Translations under genes and position numbers: made by a program | Source: Angiostrongylus vasorum | Taxonomy: Eukaryota; Nematoda; Chromadorea; Rhabditida; Metastrongylidae | Direction: 5' to 3' | Length of the DNA: 64,000 nt | Assembly: GCA_018806985.1 (NCBI GenBank) | Contig: JADANN010000016.1 | Location: forward strand, 62,001 to 126,000 | Notes under the pieces: generated by a model | What the model was told of the DNA's origin: nothing | The model's input: only the letters and a program-made list of their open reading frames with translations | The model's database searches: none | Shown: positions 24,010 to 36,899 of the stretch, piece by piece | How positions within the stretch are numbered: the first letter of the stretch is position 1 | Layout: every line of letters starts with the position of its first letter

Positions 24010-26165
24010 TAGTAGGCTGTGGAGACGATGAAGTTCTTGGTAACACCGATTAGGAATACGGTCGGACCATTCAACATCTTCACGTTAGTGCTATGAAAGC
24101 TGAGAACTCGGAAGTCATCAGAAGAGCTCTGTCTCCAGAAACAATCGAGCTGATACGCCAGCGCGGAATCCCACGAGCTGCGGGCAACCGCCAACTCACG
24201 TCCGAACTTGCAAAACAATGCAGACAGACTATAAAAGAAGATCTGAAAGAGAGAAGAGCAGCAGTTATGGTCGATGCAGCAGAGGTGGTGAAAAGCATTC
24301 GCAAAGTCCACCGAAGTTTTGCCAATTACAAGACCAAGATGATTGCACTCCGACGCCCGGACAGAACAGTTACAGCGTCCAGAAAGGTAATGGAGAAAAT
24401 CATTCACGAATACTACTCAGATCCCTTCGACAGCCACGTCCACCTTCCGCCATATGAAATAAAAGAGGATGGATATGTCGTACCACCGGTTCTCTCTTTC
24501 CAAATCTGACATGCTATTTCGTCGGTGAAGAGTCGAACAACACCAGGTTGGAAAGGGATAAGATCCGAACACCCTGAAGAACATTCTGCCAGTCTTCGTA
24601 AACACAGTGGTCGGCTCTTCACACGTTACCTGTCTGAATGCAAGGTCCCCACTCATTGGATGACCAGCTACACCGCGCTATTGTTCGAGAAGGGTGATCA
24701 CCACGATAGCGGCGACTGTCGTGCAACTTGCTTGCTGTCTGTCATCTACAAACTTTTCATTCGAGTCATCTTAAAGCATGATTGACAGAACACTGGACGA
24801 AGAGCAGCCACCAGAGGGTTTTGAGAAGGATTTAGCACGATAGATCACATTCATACGATGATAAGACTTATTGAAGTATCGCGAGGGTACAAAAAACCGC
24901 TCTGTTCCACTTTCATCGATTTAAAGACGGCCTTTGACTCAAATGAGAGGGAAGCAGTCATGGAAGCCCTTGATAGTCAAGGAGTCCCTACTCGGTCCAT
25001 AAAGATTCTTGGTAACGTGTACAAAAATTTCACAACCAAGATATCACCATTCTACAACTATATTAACACTGACGTCAAAAGAGGAGTTAGGCAAGGCGAT
25101 ACCATTTCGCCAAAATTATTCACCGCCACTCTCGAGAACGTCATGCGAACACTGGAATGGGCCAACATGGGAGTGAAAATCGATGGTCTTCTATTACACC
25201 ATCTTCGCTTTGCTGATGACATCGTTCTTATAACATCAAATATAAACCAAGCGGAACGTATGCTTACCGACTTTGATAGAGCCTGTGGAAATATTGGTCT
25301 TCGACTAAACCTCACAAAAACGATGTTTATGAGGAACGGATTAGTTTTATTCGCATCATACACGCTCAACGGAACGACTACCTCCGAGTTCTCCTGTTAG
25401 GTCTATCTACGTCTGGAAATCAATACGATAAACGACGTAGGTCCACAGCTGAGCATTAGAAAGCGAGCAGCTTGGGGAGCTTTCAAGAGTACCGAGGATG
25501 CAATGAACAGAGCAAAGAAAACCCGCCTACGTCCCCACCTTTTCGACCTATCGGTACTTCCTGCCTTAACGTATGCGTCAGAAACCTAGTTGCTGCGTAA
25601 GCACGACGGAAGATCACGCCCAGTCGAAAGAACGATGATAGGACCCGCATCGCACGTATAAGGGAAGAGATCCGAAGCTCCGACCTCCGTCAATCAATGA
25701 AGCCGTTTTATATGCCATACACTCAAAGATAAGGTGGGTCGGACACACAGTGCGTATGAATGACAACCGATGGACAAGGGCCGTTAGTCACTGAATTCCA
25801 CGGAATGTCAAACTTACTGCCGGAAGACCACCAACCCGATGGTAAAAGTTCTTTAGGAAAAGCCTAGAGGAAAGGTATGATGGTCATCGAGTCTCCAGAG
25901 CGAGCAGAACCCACTGGACTAGTCTTGCACGCCACAGGGAAAAATGGAAAATTTCGTAGCGCCCGCTCTAATCACTCGACGGTCAACGGGGTAATGAGCT
26001 GATTTTGTTGAGCAAAGGAGAGGTTGGTATAAGGTGTCTAATATCAGAAATCACCGCTGTCCTGGTAACAAATTAGTCCCAAAGTCGCAAATCTTTCTCT
26101 GACCCACAAGAGTAGGCCTGTGGCGGTGACGACGTGGGGGAGGCTTCGCCTAGCCTAACCTTAGA
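24010..26165 (+). mobile_element. RTE-type non-LTR retrotransposon, truncated and inactivated
   Basis: Coding pieces lie at 24093-24509 (linker, LSPETIELIRQRG), 24525-24785 and 24858-25400 (reverse transcriptase). The last has the FIDLKTAFDS motif, RGVRQGDTISPKLF and the catalytic FADD box at 25209-25220. Later fragments include LPALTYASET and RWVGHTVRMNDNRW. The endonuclease domain expected upstream is absent, and stops and frameshifts separate the pieces, so the copy is dead. The RTE assignment rests on reverse-transcriptase motifs and family memory. Confidence 0.85.
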
Positions 26166-26329
26166 ACTCCAAAGAACCACAGTTGCAAAGACGGCAAAGC
26201 TCGAGTTTATGGATGAAAACACAGTGATCACAGTCTTCAATCAAATCGCGCCAAATACAACACTAAATGAAGAATGAAGAGTTGAAAAACGAAAAGCGGA
26301 TGTAACGACTTATAAGCACAAATAACATT

Positions 26330-26890
26330 AGGTTGATTGGAAATTAACTAACTCTAGCGATAATAAGGTCCTGCTTATCCTACCCTTCATTCCGAATGAA
26401 ATAAATGCAACAAGAAAACGCTGCTTAAGAAACGACGGGCTGCAAAACTGGTCAACGGTGATTGAAATACTACCGAACACTCTAAGACCCCAAACAGTTC
26501 GTTACCGCCTATAAGACCGTCCGTGAACAACGAAAAATTGCACAATGCACTCTAATGGCAAAGGCGGTGATCGCATGAGCCCCGGTACGGTGTACCGAAC
26601 CGCTTCCAAAGCATATGGAAAAAAAATACTTTGGCGAAACATGTAGACCAGTCTGTGTCCGCTTAGAAGAACACATAGTCGGTTAGTCTAATTTGAAACG
26701 AAACACTCTACTAGGCGAGCATAGGGACACTGAAACAACGAAGAAAGATTTTGAAGTAGAAGTCACTATCCTCACACAGGAATTCAAAACATCAGCACGT
26801 AAAACTCTTGAAGCGTTTTGGATCAATTCCAAAAGTCCAAAAAATGAACTGCAAGGAGGAGTGTCTTGTCATCACGCCTGACCTGGCCCC
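26330..26890 (+). mobile_element. Penelope-like element 3' fragment (GIY-YIG endonuclease)
   Basis: In shifting frames it encodes LPFIPNEIN, then a Cys-containing linker, KYFGETCRPVCVRLEEH (degenerate GIY-YIG core, with FGET for the usual YIGET) and the ORF at 26693-26881 with FEVEVTILTQEF..SARKTLEAFWI. This order (RT end, linker, GIY-YIG) is typical of Penelope-like elements. In-frame stops make it a relic. Confidence 0.7.
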
Positions 26891-27119
26891 CATACCTCAG
26901 GCTAATTCAATGACCTGACCCAGGCACATTCCTCGCCCATGCTTTTGCATTCCCCACTCCTTGCGGCGGCTCTGCACCAATTAATTGGAATGCTTACAAA
27001 AAAATAAAGCGGTGGGTGTTTAGAAGAGGCTGTTTATTATACGAAGGCAAATCTATTTGAGGTTTTATCTGCTGAGGTTATGAAAGTGTTTGGCTAAGTA
27101 GATCGCATCTCAATTTGAT

Positions 27120-27170
27120 CTTTCCAGGCTCGGAAGAAGGCGAAACCGCCGAAACATCAGCTATTGTGTG
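27120..27170 (+). repeat. ggcgaaaccgccgaaac motif after the Penelope fragment
   Basis: The sequence gaagaaggcgaaaccgccg followed by aaacatcagc is the same hairpin motif as in family C and the fold-back at 4384, here downstream of the GIY-YIG relic. Confidence 0.5.
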
Positions 27171-27177
27171 TTAATAA

Positions 27178-27400
27178 ATGCTACAATAACAACCTTGTGT
27201 TTGCTCGTGAAGAAGAGCTGTGGGTTCTGGCATTACTTTATTCTTAGCTGGGCTTCCTGATGGAGATGGCAGGCTCCTTCTCAGCTTGTGAGATCCTGCT
27301 GGGAAAAATGAATGCCACCGGTGTCCACCCCAGCCCGACATCCAGGAACACTTCCCAACCACGATGAGGCGGTAAACAGTTGGGTGGTATTGACATAGTA
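27178..27400. repeat. Family E repeat (unit 1)
   Basis: It contains gatggcaggctccttctcag, ggtgtccaccccagc and gatgaggcggtaaac. It is collinear with 45,585-45,805. Confidence 0.7.
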
Positions 27401-27404
27401 TACA

Positions 27405-27577
27405 TTATATTGTTACTATTACTACGACTATTATCATTATTATTATTTATTATTATTAATTATTATTATCTAATATTATTATCAATTATTACTTATCTTT
27501 ATTAATGTTATTAATTATTATTAGTTATTATTTATTATTATTATTAATCATTATTATTATTTATTATTATTATTGTT
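27405..27577. repeat. ATT/TTA trinucleotide microsatellite
   Basis: An imperfect (ATT)n tract; further tracts lie at 27,938-27,976 and 28,184-28,372. Confidence 0.9.
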
Positions 27578-27589
27578 GATCTCTATGGA

Positions 27590-27900
27590 GATGTTCCTGG
27601 GTGTCGGACTGCGATGTACAGCGGGGATTCATCCACTAGCAGGGTCTCCCAAGCTGTGAAGGTGTCCGGCGTTTCCATCAGGAAGCCTAGCTAAGTGTAA
27701 ACCAATACTAGGATCCACCATCGTCTTGGTATCAAAGCCGCATGGTGGTAGAACTCCCTCTGATCCACAAGGGCTGCTACTGCTTGTCGTGGTGACGATC
27801 TGGGGCAGACTTTGGCCTTTCTTGCCTCGGGATTCCAGGGAACTACAATGGCTTAACTAGCAAATTTCTGAAAAAGTGGTGATTATGCTAGGACCGCACA
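27590..27900 (-). repeat. Family E repeat, inverted copy
   Basis: On the minus strand it matches the 40,290 and 58,010 copies (aagggctgctactgc, tccatcaggaagc blocks). It lies between microsatellites and is absent from unit 2. Confidence 0.55.
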
Positions 27901-27989
27901 ACTAGTGAGGACGGACCGTTCAAGTATCAAGTATTGTTATTATTATTGTTATTATTATTATTATTTTTTATTATTCACAATGTTGACTT

Positions 27990-28180
27990 TTTTATTTACT
28001 GCCTTTTACTAGCTTTCACGGCAGGGTATTATTTGTGAAACAACCACAACGATGCTGAGATATTTGCAGAACAACGGACCGCAGGTGTTTGCGGTGGGGA
28101 ACGAACGCGATATTGTCCTTTCCGGGGAGTAACCCGCCCACCACCTCGCCTGCCTCTCAGCTAGTTCTATTCTACAGGTA
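27990..28180 (-). repeat. SINE-B copy
   Basis: The minus strand carries gcgaggtggtgggcgg, ccggaaaggacaatatcgcg and gttctgcaaatatctcagca plus the 3' tail. Confidence 0.7.
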
Positions 28181-28429
28181 TTCTATTCTATTAATAATTA
28201 ATAATAGTAATAAATAATAGCAACAATAAGCAATAATAGTAGCAATAAATAATAATAGTTGAAAAAGTAATAATAAATAATTATTATTATTAATTATTAT
28301 ATTATTTGTTATTATTATTTATTATCACTTTTGTCATTATCATTATTATTATTATTACCATTATAATTGTTTATTATACTGTTATCTCATTATACCAGAG
28401 AAACTATGAATAAAGAGTCGGAAACTGAA

Positions 28430-29480
28430 GCTTATCCTAGTGCAGCACATTTAACACGGCTAGTAACAAACAAATGCCAGTTGCAGAAGGCTGGAAAGAT
28501 TTACATCGGTACAGGATGAAGAAACTACTGGAAGCAGCAGAGAAAAAGAATCAGTGCCAACAAATGTTGTCAGAACTTTCGTGATTATATTGTCCCCCTA
28601 TTGGCCTTGGTGAAAGCTGATGGGATCACCGAAACTTCCTGCCATGGAAAGGTATTGGTAATGGAGAAGTTCTTTACCAATCTTTTTCCGTATCACAATC
28701 CCGGCTGGAGAAAAACCACCTGGAATTCTTCCGTCATAAGTTCATACTGTGGTGGAAACGTGAAAAGAGGCATAGCTATAGGACCGGATTGTGTCACCGC
28801 CGTTTTCCCTAGAGCTGAATGCCACAATTTACACGTACTTCTCGCAAACAGTATGACAGCCTACTTTCAATAGGTAAAAATCCCACATGAGAGGATGTCG
28901 CGCACGGTCATGCTGCCCATGAAGGGTCACCGAAGCAACTGTCGTCCAGTATGCTTGTTGAGTGTATTCTACAAGCCGTTCACGGAGATTGTACTGTCGC
29001 CAATATAAAGGACATTGGATTAGGCGCAACCGGTGCACTAAACAGGATTTCGAGAAGTATTTTGCTGCATGTACCACATTCAAACTGTGTCCACGGTCAC
29101 GGAATATTGTAGGGATTGCCACCCTCTCTTAGTCTTGGCTTGTGTCGACTATGAAAAAGCGTTCGACCGTGTCGAAACGAATGCAGCCAGCCCTACCACC
29201 GTTCATCGACGAACGGGCGGGCCCGACCTCTATATGAATTTTATCTGACTGTTATCGGAATTGTAGCATAAAAATATAACTTTCCATCGAATTCTTCGCG
29301 TACACATAGTAAAAGCGGTTCGATAAGGCCGCACAATGTCGTCAAAGCTGTGTAATGTCACATTGCAGCGTATGATGAAGTCACTCGATTGGGATGAGAA
29401 AGGCATACGAGTTTACTAAAAAGTTCCGATTAAACATGTTTCGCGAATAACATCGACGTCTTGTCAAGAAGTGCCAACCG
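28430..29480 (+). mobile_element. Second RTE-like reverse-transcriptase relic (unit 1)
   Basis: The clearest coding trace is LACVDYEKAFDRVETNA at about 29,135-29,190, a reverse-transcriptase domain motif. Upstream fragments read RLVTNKCQLQKAGK. Many stops are present. It differs from the 24-kb element and is copied at 45,890-47,050. Confidence 0.7.
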
Positions 29481-29728
29481 AGCAGAGACGACGATCAATG
29501 AACACAAACATTTTGCTGCAAAAAGATTCTACACCCTTTCAAAAATCGAGGGCACCGGAAAGCAACTAAATCCTCTAATCTGGTAAGAAATGATGTTATA
29601 AAGTGCCTAGAGGTCATCCTACCAAAATTTCAGGCTTGAGGGAAAATGCTGACATTCTCTACAGCGGGCGAAGTTGGAATTACAATACGATGCAGATCAT
29701 TGATTAAAGTACCCTTTGTTTGGGTATT

Positions 29729-30004
29729 CAAGGGCGCGTATGGCGCAGTGGTTGGACGCGCCACTGCGACGCACACGTGGAATCGATCCCCGCGCCCATG
29801 GCCCATCAAGCCTTCCATCTCTCCGGGGTCGGCAAATTGGTGCTGGAGTTGTCTGGGAGGATAGCAGCACTGGCTCAATACATCGATAAGCCACCGCGAG
29901 TGATTGTAAAAGGCAGATAAGCATTCGGCCACCTCCAACGATGCTTAATGAAGTCGAATGCATGGTGCATTCCTTAGGGATTGATCATCGTCGAGAGCTC
30001 TTTT
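29729..30004 (+). repeat. SINE-A copy
   Basis: Near full length with strong A box (gtatggcgcagtggttgg) and B box (tggaatcgatccc), core and tail. Confidence 0.85.
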
Positions 30005-30039
30005 TTAAAGCTTTGTTTGGGATTTATTTCTTATTTTGT

Positions 30040-30385
30040 TTTTTTTGAACCGCCTTCACGTCTACTATGCGGGTTCCAGCACTTCTCACATTCAATTCGT
30101 TTCCTCGCATTCATTGTACGCGAAGATCTTCAAACTTTACGTGTGGCTTCGGCTGATGTTTGAGGATTTTTCATCCCGTCCTGAATCTCGTAGAAGGGTA
30201 GTCAAGCAATTCTCATTGGAGTCCTGAAAAACCGCAGAGAGTGATTTTTTTTGCCAGACAGGTCCGGTACCAATTTCCCGACCTCGGAGGGATGGCAGGC
30301 TTGGTTGGCTACGAGCGGAATCGAACTAGCACCACGTTCGTGATGATGGGCATCACTACCACTGTGCTACCCGCACCTACTTGAT
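30040..30385 (-). repeat. SINE-D copy
   Basis: The minus strand begins gtgcgggtagcacagtggta and has the B box agttcgattccgc, the shared core and the tail to aatcctcaaacatcagcc. It is copied at 47,540. Confidence 0.85.
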
Positions 30386-30604
30386 TAAGATGGCCATAGT
30401 AATTTTTGTTATGCCGCACTTTTTCCAGCTAGTAGGAATTAACAACGCCTGAAGAACCATTAATTACTTCTATGTAGAAGAAAAATGCAACAAACAATGT
30501 GCCCACTTTTAAATCGACCATCATTTAACCTCTGTAGTAAAATAATCAACTTGTTTTTAAACTGCTAAGCTTGAGTGATGAAGGAGGATGGAAGACGAAG
30601 GAAG

Positions 30605-30800
30605 CGAAGGCAGAGAGACGAACGAGCAGTGTGGTGTGGTGGTGAACGTGTCAGTCCCTGGAAAGCGTAGCAGCGCGTTCGTTCCCACCTCTGACAACTG
30701 GGGTCATGAGTTTTGCAGTTATATCAACATCGTTGTTTTTGTACTTTTGCATAATACCTTGCCGTTAAAAATTGTAGTAAGCAGCAAGTAAAATGTAAAC
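30605..30800 (+). repeat. SINE-B copy
   Basis: It has gtgtggtggtgaacgtgtca, gcgcgttcgttcccacc and the tail gtagtaagcagcaagtaaaa. Confidence 0.75.
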
Positions 30801-31329
30801 AATGTAATCACACCATTGCTCAACTGAAACGTTGGTGGCAGGTGAATCTGTTTCTCCAATAGCCTTCTCTCTCTGATTACGGTAGTGTGTGAAAGCTAGG
30901 GAGGAGAATCTTGTAGCCAAAAAAGTTCGTTGCTCAGAAATTCATTGAAACAGTACAGAGCTTTATTTAGCTTTCATAGAATGTCATTAAGGCACTGATG
31001 CTTTCACAACGTTGACTTCTTCGAGTGGTTCCGCGTGGAAAGAAACTCGTTGTCCGTGAAGTGTTATAACATTGGAATTTGATGGAAGCTTCACATAGTT
31101 TGCGCCCTTCCTTAAGGCAAAGCGCGTGCTGACGGAAATAGCTTACAAAATTCTCTAATTCTGTTTATCAGAACTCACCTGTTTAAAGTTTTAGATTGTA
31201 GAAATTAATAAACATTGATACTGGAGAGGTTTGAACTAGGGATGGATATGATTATTCTATCAAGCACTGGTTTTCAATGCCTATCGGTAGTAAGAAAACC
31301 CCTCAAGAATAAAAATATTACTACGCTTT
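30801..31329. other. Shared duplicated DNA, no gene seen
   Basis: It matches about 48,310-48,900 in unit 2. I see no open exon conserved between the two copies. Confidence 0.4.
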
Positions 31330-31655
31330 GTACGAGCTAATAATAACACCGACCTCTGCAGGATGGATTGCCCGGAAGAAAACCAAGTTGTTATCACCGG
31401 AAAACCGTTATATGCAACATCAGCATCGTGCATAAAGGGACATCAGCGAGTGAGCATGCCTAATTCGAGGAGATGGCCCGCTGAGGAAGACTTGGGTCGA
31501 CGCGAAGATGAAATTACATCGAGACAGGGTAACAAGCATGACCGTCGACTCGGACCATCGGCCCTGATGAAGGCGAAGACGTCAAAACGTCAGCCGAAAA
31601 TAAATATATTTATCAACCTTGTGTACGCTCATCAAAGAAAGGAGATATATTTTAA
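31330..31655 (+). repeat. Family C repeat
   Basis: It contains ctaataataacaccgacctc, the hammerhead-like CTGATGA at 31564-31570 with GGCG-aaga-CGTC but AAAA in place of GAAA, and tatttatcaaccttgtgta. Confidence 0.6.
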
Positions 31656-33600
31656 AGGAAGTGTTTGTAACCTCATAGGCAGGTCAGCTACCATTTTTAA
31701 CTGTAGATAAAGGAGTGCTGGCACTTGCGAGGTAAAACTTCGGAAGTTTTGCCGCATAACAACCGAAGTTGTAGGCGTCTCATGATGAACATGTTCAGCT
31801 GTTGGTGTTCTTCGATCAACGGAGGAAAACATTAATCAAACCCTAATCAACAACGGTCAGCAGCTTTTCTAAAAGGTTGCTCTGAAAGATGAAAACCACT
31901 GATTTGGTACATCGTCAAACGACGTCCTGTCCTTCCATATATATCTATCTTCAACAGTTTCGAAACTCCCAGTAACATCTCATTTTCACAACACCGACCG
32001 ATTCTTCACTGTCATCCCTCCACTCTCACTGTTCTGACTGTTATTCAGTGGTTTCTTCTCACCTCATCTGCTGTCGGCAGAAAAACGAGAAAGAAAATCT
32101 GGCATTGTAGATCGGTAGAGGACGATATCTATTTATCAACGAACATTTTTTTCGCTAAGCCTAACGGCGGAACTTCCTAAAGCAGATGTTAGCAACCCAT
32201 CCATGATATCGCTTCCAATGATCCACACAATATTCTTAATGGAACTGCAGTGGAGCGTCTGATATTTCCTTTTTATAAAGACGACTTCTTTTCCTACTGT
32301 ACCATAACTGAGGTCAAACCTATTTATATTATTTGTTTCACCTATAAATGACACAGTGGCTCGTTGACGCACTGTTTGCTGGCCGTAGAGAAAATGAAAG
32401 CTTCCAGAGCCCAAGAGACTTAACCGAAGTGGTGTTCATGCGTGTATTACAGTAAACCACTTCTCACTGCGATACACGCGAAAATTTGGCATGTTGGAAT
32501 CTTCTCACGAACATGGGCTTTCTGATTACGGTAGCGCATCAAAAATGCAAGGAATATTTTGTGGCGATAGTAATCATCGCTGGGAAATTCATCGAAACAA
32601 TGCGAAGGTGGTTATTCAGCTTCCTTTAGCTTTCATGAAGGCATCGTAAAACGGCCGACAATGTTTTCGATTTTTTATGTGAGAAGACGAGAAGCTCTGT
32701 CACCAACATACGCGATGAATAGTTCTGAATGCATCTTGGAATTGAGTGAGAGCTTCACATTTCTCTTCGTCAACGCTGCTCGCTTGAAGGCAGGAACTTC
32801 TTGCAGAGAATTTCTAGATTTTTTTCTGTACGTGGTCGGGAGAAGTCCTTTATAGGCCTCACAGTCTAGTAGTCGTCAAATAGACAACTTTTGAAGGAAT
32901 TCTTTGGTAATCACGGAAGTGGAGATGAATATTTATTGATGTAGACGAAACCGAAAGCGGAAGTGGGGGATTGAATTTCTGTTTTCGCGATACTTAAATA
33001 AGCGTCAATCTACAGCTCCAACATGTGTTCTGTAAATAACGACTAAATGAACAGAGACTCAGATAATAAGTGATCGTTTTCTAAACCCTCCTTGTTCATA
33101 AACGGTTGTGGGGATAAAGTTACTCGCCAGATGAAATGCTGGCGTCGTAGTCAAAACTGTTCAGTAACAACATTTATTTTCCCCGCCCAAGAACGAAAAA
33201 TGAAGAGAATCAAACAGCGCTCCATAAACATTTACCTTTATTAGGAACATAGAACGTTTAGAAAAAGTGCCAGAAGAAGCGCTATCTCAATGTTCCTTCT
33301 ACTGTTCCCTGTCTCATTTCAATTGACCGTTTGTTTCATCAAAGTGCAGGATATTGTAACACTTAGCTGACAACACTCCATACTCTGATTCAGTTCTTTT
33401 TTTCATGACGCGGCTCTTTAATCATTCAGTGAATTCATGCAGATTAGCTTCCTAGGGATACCAAGCGAGCTTGCCACAAAGACAGGAATCTCATTACCAC
33501 AGTGAATTTATGACGAAACGATAGTAGCTATGTGAATGCGGTTTCGCGTTTTTTCATAGTTGTGATAGGAATGCTGCTTGCGGAAAGCTGTGTTTTACTT
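31656..33600. other. Shared duplicated DNA, no gene supported
   Basis: It is collinear with 49,946-52,466. Short ORFs such as 32661-32855 and 51542-51745 differ by frame-changing indels between copies, which argues against coding. Confidence 0.4.
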
Positions 33601-33626
33601 TTGTCATTCGATAAGTCTATGGATAG

Positions 33627-34008
33627 ATTGCTGAGATATTTGCAAAACTCCAGACCGCAGGTGTTTGCGATGGGGAACGAACGCGCTATTGTGCTTTCCG
33701 GGGAGTAGCGCGTTCACCATCACACCATGCCGGTCCTTCGTTTCGCCTGTCCCTCAGCTAGTTCTTATCGATCTGTGCCATTAGCAATCACCCGTCACCG
33801 GGACTGATGAGACAGGCGAAACGAAGGGCCCGCATGGTGTGGTGGTGAACGCGCTACTCCCCGGAAAGGACAATAGCGCGTTCGTTCCCCATCGCAAACG
33901 CCTGCTGTCCGGAGTTTTGCAAATATCTCAGCAATCTTGTGGTTGTATTTCGCATGATAATAACCTGCCATAAAAAAGCATAGAAGGCAGAAAATAAAAA
34001 GCTAAATA
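33627..34008. mobile_element. SINE-B inverted dimer insertion with 11-bp target duplication
   Basis: tctatggatag flanks the insert (33616-33626 and 34009-34019). A minus-strand copy joins a plus-strand copy and the right end keeps the SINE-B tail. Unit 2 has the uninterrupted site tctatggaaag at 52470-52480. Confidence 0.9.
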
Positions 34009-35611
34009 TCTATGGATAGAGTTTTTCTCGAAAGCGTATCTTTAGCGATGGTGTTTTCTCGATTCTACAATTCGTCGTTTGTGGGAAAGGTGGAAAAGAA
34101 AGGGTAATTACTCATAACTTCCACCTATGTATTTAAAAAATTTGTGAAATTCTCTTCTATTTATACTTCGTCAATAAAAAGTTTGTTGAATTTAGCCGCA
34201 ATGAGCACAAGGACCTTCAACATTAGGGCCTTCGGCTTGCCGGTGCAGATGGTTTTCTCAACGGGAGCTAGTGTAGCTGCTCAGGTCTACGGTATTGCAC
34301 CGAGTGCTGATGCAGCCAGAGCATTTGTGATGCGTATTGTAATGCAAGCAGTAAGTTCTCTTTCCTTGGACAAGTTCAATGAAAGCTTCCAGTTTTGAAG
34401 GATTCGCTGGAACTATAACTATGATCAAATGATATAAAACACCCAATTAATTAATTAATAATTAAACACGGTCTATGGGGCTTTATGTAATTTAATTAAA
34501 AACTTCGTTTAAATTCTTCCAGTTAACGCGGCTTGGTTCTTCAGGTGTTTGATGTTCTCGAACAACAGGGTCGTGCAGCCGGGCTATCCGATCCAATAAT
34601 TCAAATCATTTTGGGTCAGCTCACTGTCAACATCATATAAGAACCACTGGAATGCAACACTGTAGGTGTGAACCCAATGGAGAATATGGCGAGTAAGTTA
34701 CCAAATTCTAAAATCCATTCGAAAAAGTGCTTATAAAACCAACGAAAACAAGCCTTCTGCTTTGAGTGCTTTCGCGAATCGTGCCATTATAAAAGTAAAT
34801 ATGAGAGCAGCACAAAAGTGATCAAAGGTAATAAGGTGGTTTTCACATTATTAACTTTCGCAGCTACCCGAAGTCTTTTAAGACTAAACCATGCACTCAA
34901 TTTAAGAATTACCGTTCCGTCTCTATTGTGAATTATCCTTATTCGCTACGACTATCACCACTGTATCACTATTATTGCTGTTATCATCATCGGCTTTTCT
35001 CTCAGTGGACGCGTAATATCTCCTTTTAAAGACAGGGCATAAGGGCAATTGAAGAGAGAATCAACTCGAACAACCTAAGCAAAAGATTGCTGATAACACT
35101 CAAAATTGTGAATTGTAGCACTTGACAACAATAACAATAACAAACTCTTTTTGCAAAAATGCCACTTTTGAGATTAGAAAATGCTCGTCTACAGAGAGAT
35201 AACCAAATAAATCTAGTACTTCGCTTTTTCTGGTAGGAATTATGGGGGATAAAATCTCGCACGAAAATAATAAAGTAGGAACTGTAGATAAGGGACGCAA
35301 AGTCTTCCTGAAGAAGACGATGGGCTTCAGGACTGCGGAACTAGCAAAAATCCCATGTTCAGTCTTTTTTCTAAAAATATGGTACTGCTCAGCTTTTCAC
35401 ACTGCTTTGACGAGATGTAAGAATAATTCATGGTTTCTTTATAGAAAAGATTTCCTAGGACTTGTAGTCATTTAAATTTGCAAACTTTGAAGCTTTCATT
35501 ATCTCATGTTATTTGAACTATGATGGTGTAAAATTGACTTTGTTAGAATATAAAACTAAAAAGAAGTTGCGTTCGCCTGACAGAAAAAAAACTTTCTACC
35601 TTATTCTAATG

Positions 35612-35870
35612 AAGGGAGCGTGTGGCGTAGTGGTCGGAGGTGCCCTTCTGAACACACGTGGAATCGATCCCCCATGGCCCACCAAGCCTTCCATTCCTCC
35701 GGGGTCGGCAAATTGATACCACAGCACTGGCTCGATACATCGCTAGGTCACAGCGAGTCATTGTAAAGGCCAGATATGCATTCAATCGTCTCTAACGTTG
35801 TTCAATAAAGTCGAATGCATCGCGCATCACTCAGGAATTGATCAACGCACAGGACTTTATCTTTCTTCTT
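35612..35870 (+). repeat. SINE-A copy
   Basis: Head gtgtggcgtagtggtcgg, B box tggaatcgatccc, core and tail. It lies in intron 2 of the broken gene; the equivalent is at 54,845. Confidence 0.8.
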
Positions 35871-35889
35871 ATTTCTTTTTGAATGAAGA

Positions 35890-36165
35890 GGGAATGTGGA
35901 AGGGCATTTGCTAGAGGTGCAATACACATGAGATAGATCCCGTGCGATGGCTCACCAAGCCTTCCATCCATCCAAGGTCAGCAAATTGGTATCAGACCTG
36001 TCTGGGAAGAAAGCTGTACTGACTCGACCCATCGATAGGCCACCGCCAGTCATGGTAAAGGCCAGATACGCATTCAATCGTCTCTAGCGATGTTCAATGA
36101 AGTCGAATGCAATGCGCATCCCACAGGGACTGATCAAAGTCGGAGGGCCTTATCCTTCTTGGTTT
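35890..36165 (+). repeat. SINE-A copy
   Basis: A second tandem SINE-A with a degraded head, core ccatccatccaaggtcagca and tail; the equivalent is at 55,140. Confidence 0.75.
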
Positions 36166-36899
36166 ATTCTGGTGAAAAACACTGATTTCATTCTCACGAA
36201 TGATTTTTTTATTTCAAAGTTACGTTAAGTTACAGCAACTGATGAGGTTTAAAACACTTCAAAAGCGATTATCCCTGAAATGATTCGACTAAAAAACGCA
36301 GTGTTTTTGCCCCATTTATTTTTTATAGAATTGATGAAGATGAAAAATGCAGATGAATAACAAAAAATACAAGTGTGTCTTCAGTCAATACAAAAGTGTG
36401 AATAAAGGGAGTTTGTTCCAGTCATGGTCATGATAAGCCGGCCTGTGTCATCGTCGGCAATACCGTAACAGCAATATGCAACATGCAATGTATGATAAAC
36501 ATGCCCGATAATCTAAAGGCTATTCCCGCCTCAGCCATGACAATTTCAGGAACTCTCACGACCACAAACATCATCATGGCGAATTGGTCGAGAGAGATGT
36601 GGCAAGGAGTGGTGGACAGGGTGGTTCGAGCCTTGCAATCAGGCCCCTTTGGAACGAACTTCTTCTCGGCAGTTGCCACAGTCCAATGAAGCGAGAAGTC
36701 GTTTACGAGCTCTTTATGATGGGCAATGCTTGGTGTGGTATTTTATACCGTCGCCTTATGAAAGCAATAAACTTATTAACCACAAAATTGCTCAACAATT
36801 AAAGAAACGTAAAAAATTGTAATGAACTGTACCAGGTTAAGAATAATACAGCGCACCTCTAATTAGCCGGTTGAGAATTCCCATGTACAAAATGAGCGG

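Larger units (their letters stand above)
34201..36689 (+). pseudogene. Broken unit-1 copy of the three-exon small gene
   Basis: Exons 34201-34350, 34545-34692 and 36422-36689 match the intact copy at 53428-55913, with the same splice sites. Exon 2 has an in-frame TAA at 34638-34640 where the other copy continues (ATC ATG TAC), and exon 3 lacks 4 bases after its first ATGGTCATG, shifting the frame. More than 200 bp of exon 3 downstream look identical to the intact copy, so the damage is recent. The 34201 exon still has a clean open frame and GTAAGT donor. Confidence 0.85.

Noticed and set aside
27405..28372. CRISPR-like or satellite array
   Set aside because: It is imperfect ATT/TTA microsatellite broken by repeats, with no regular spacers.
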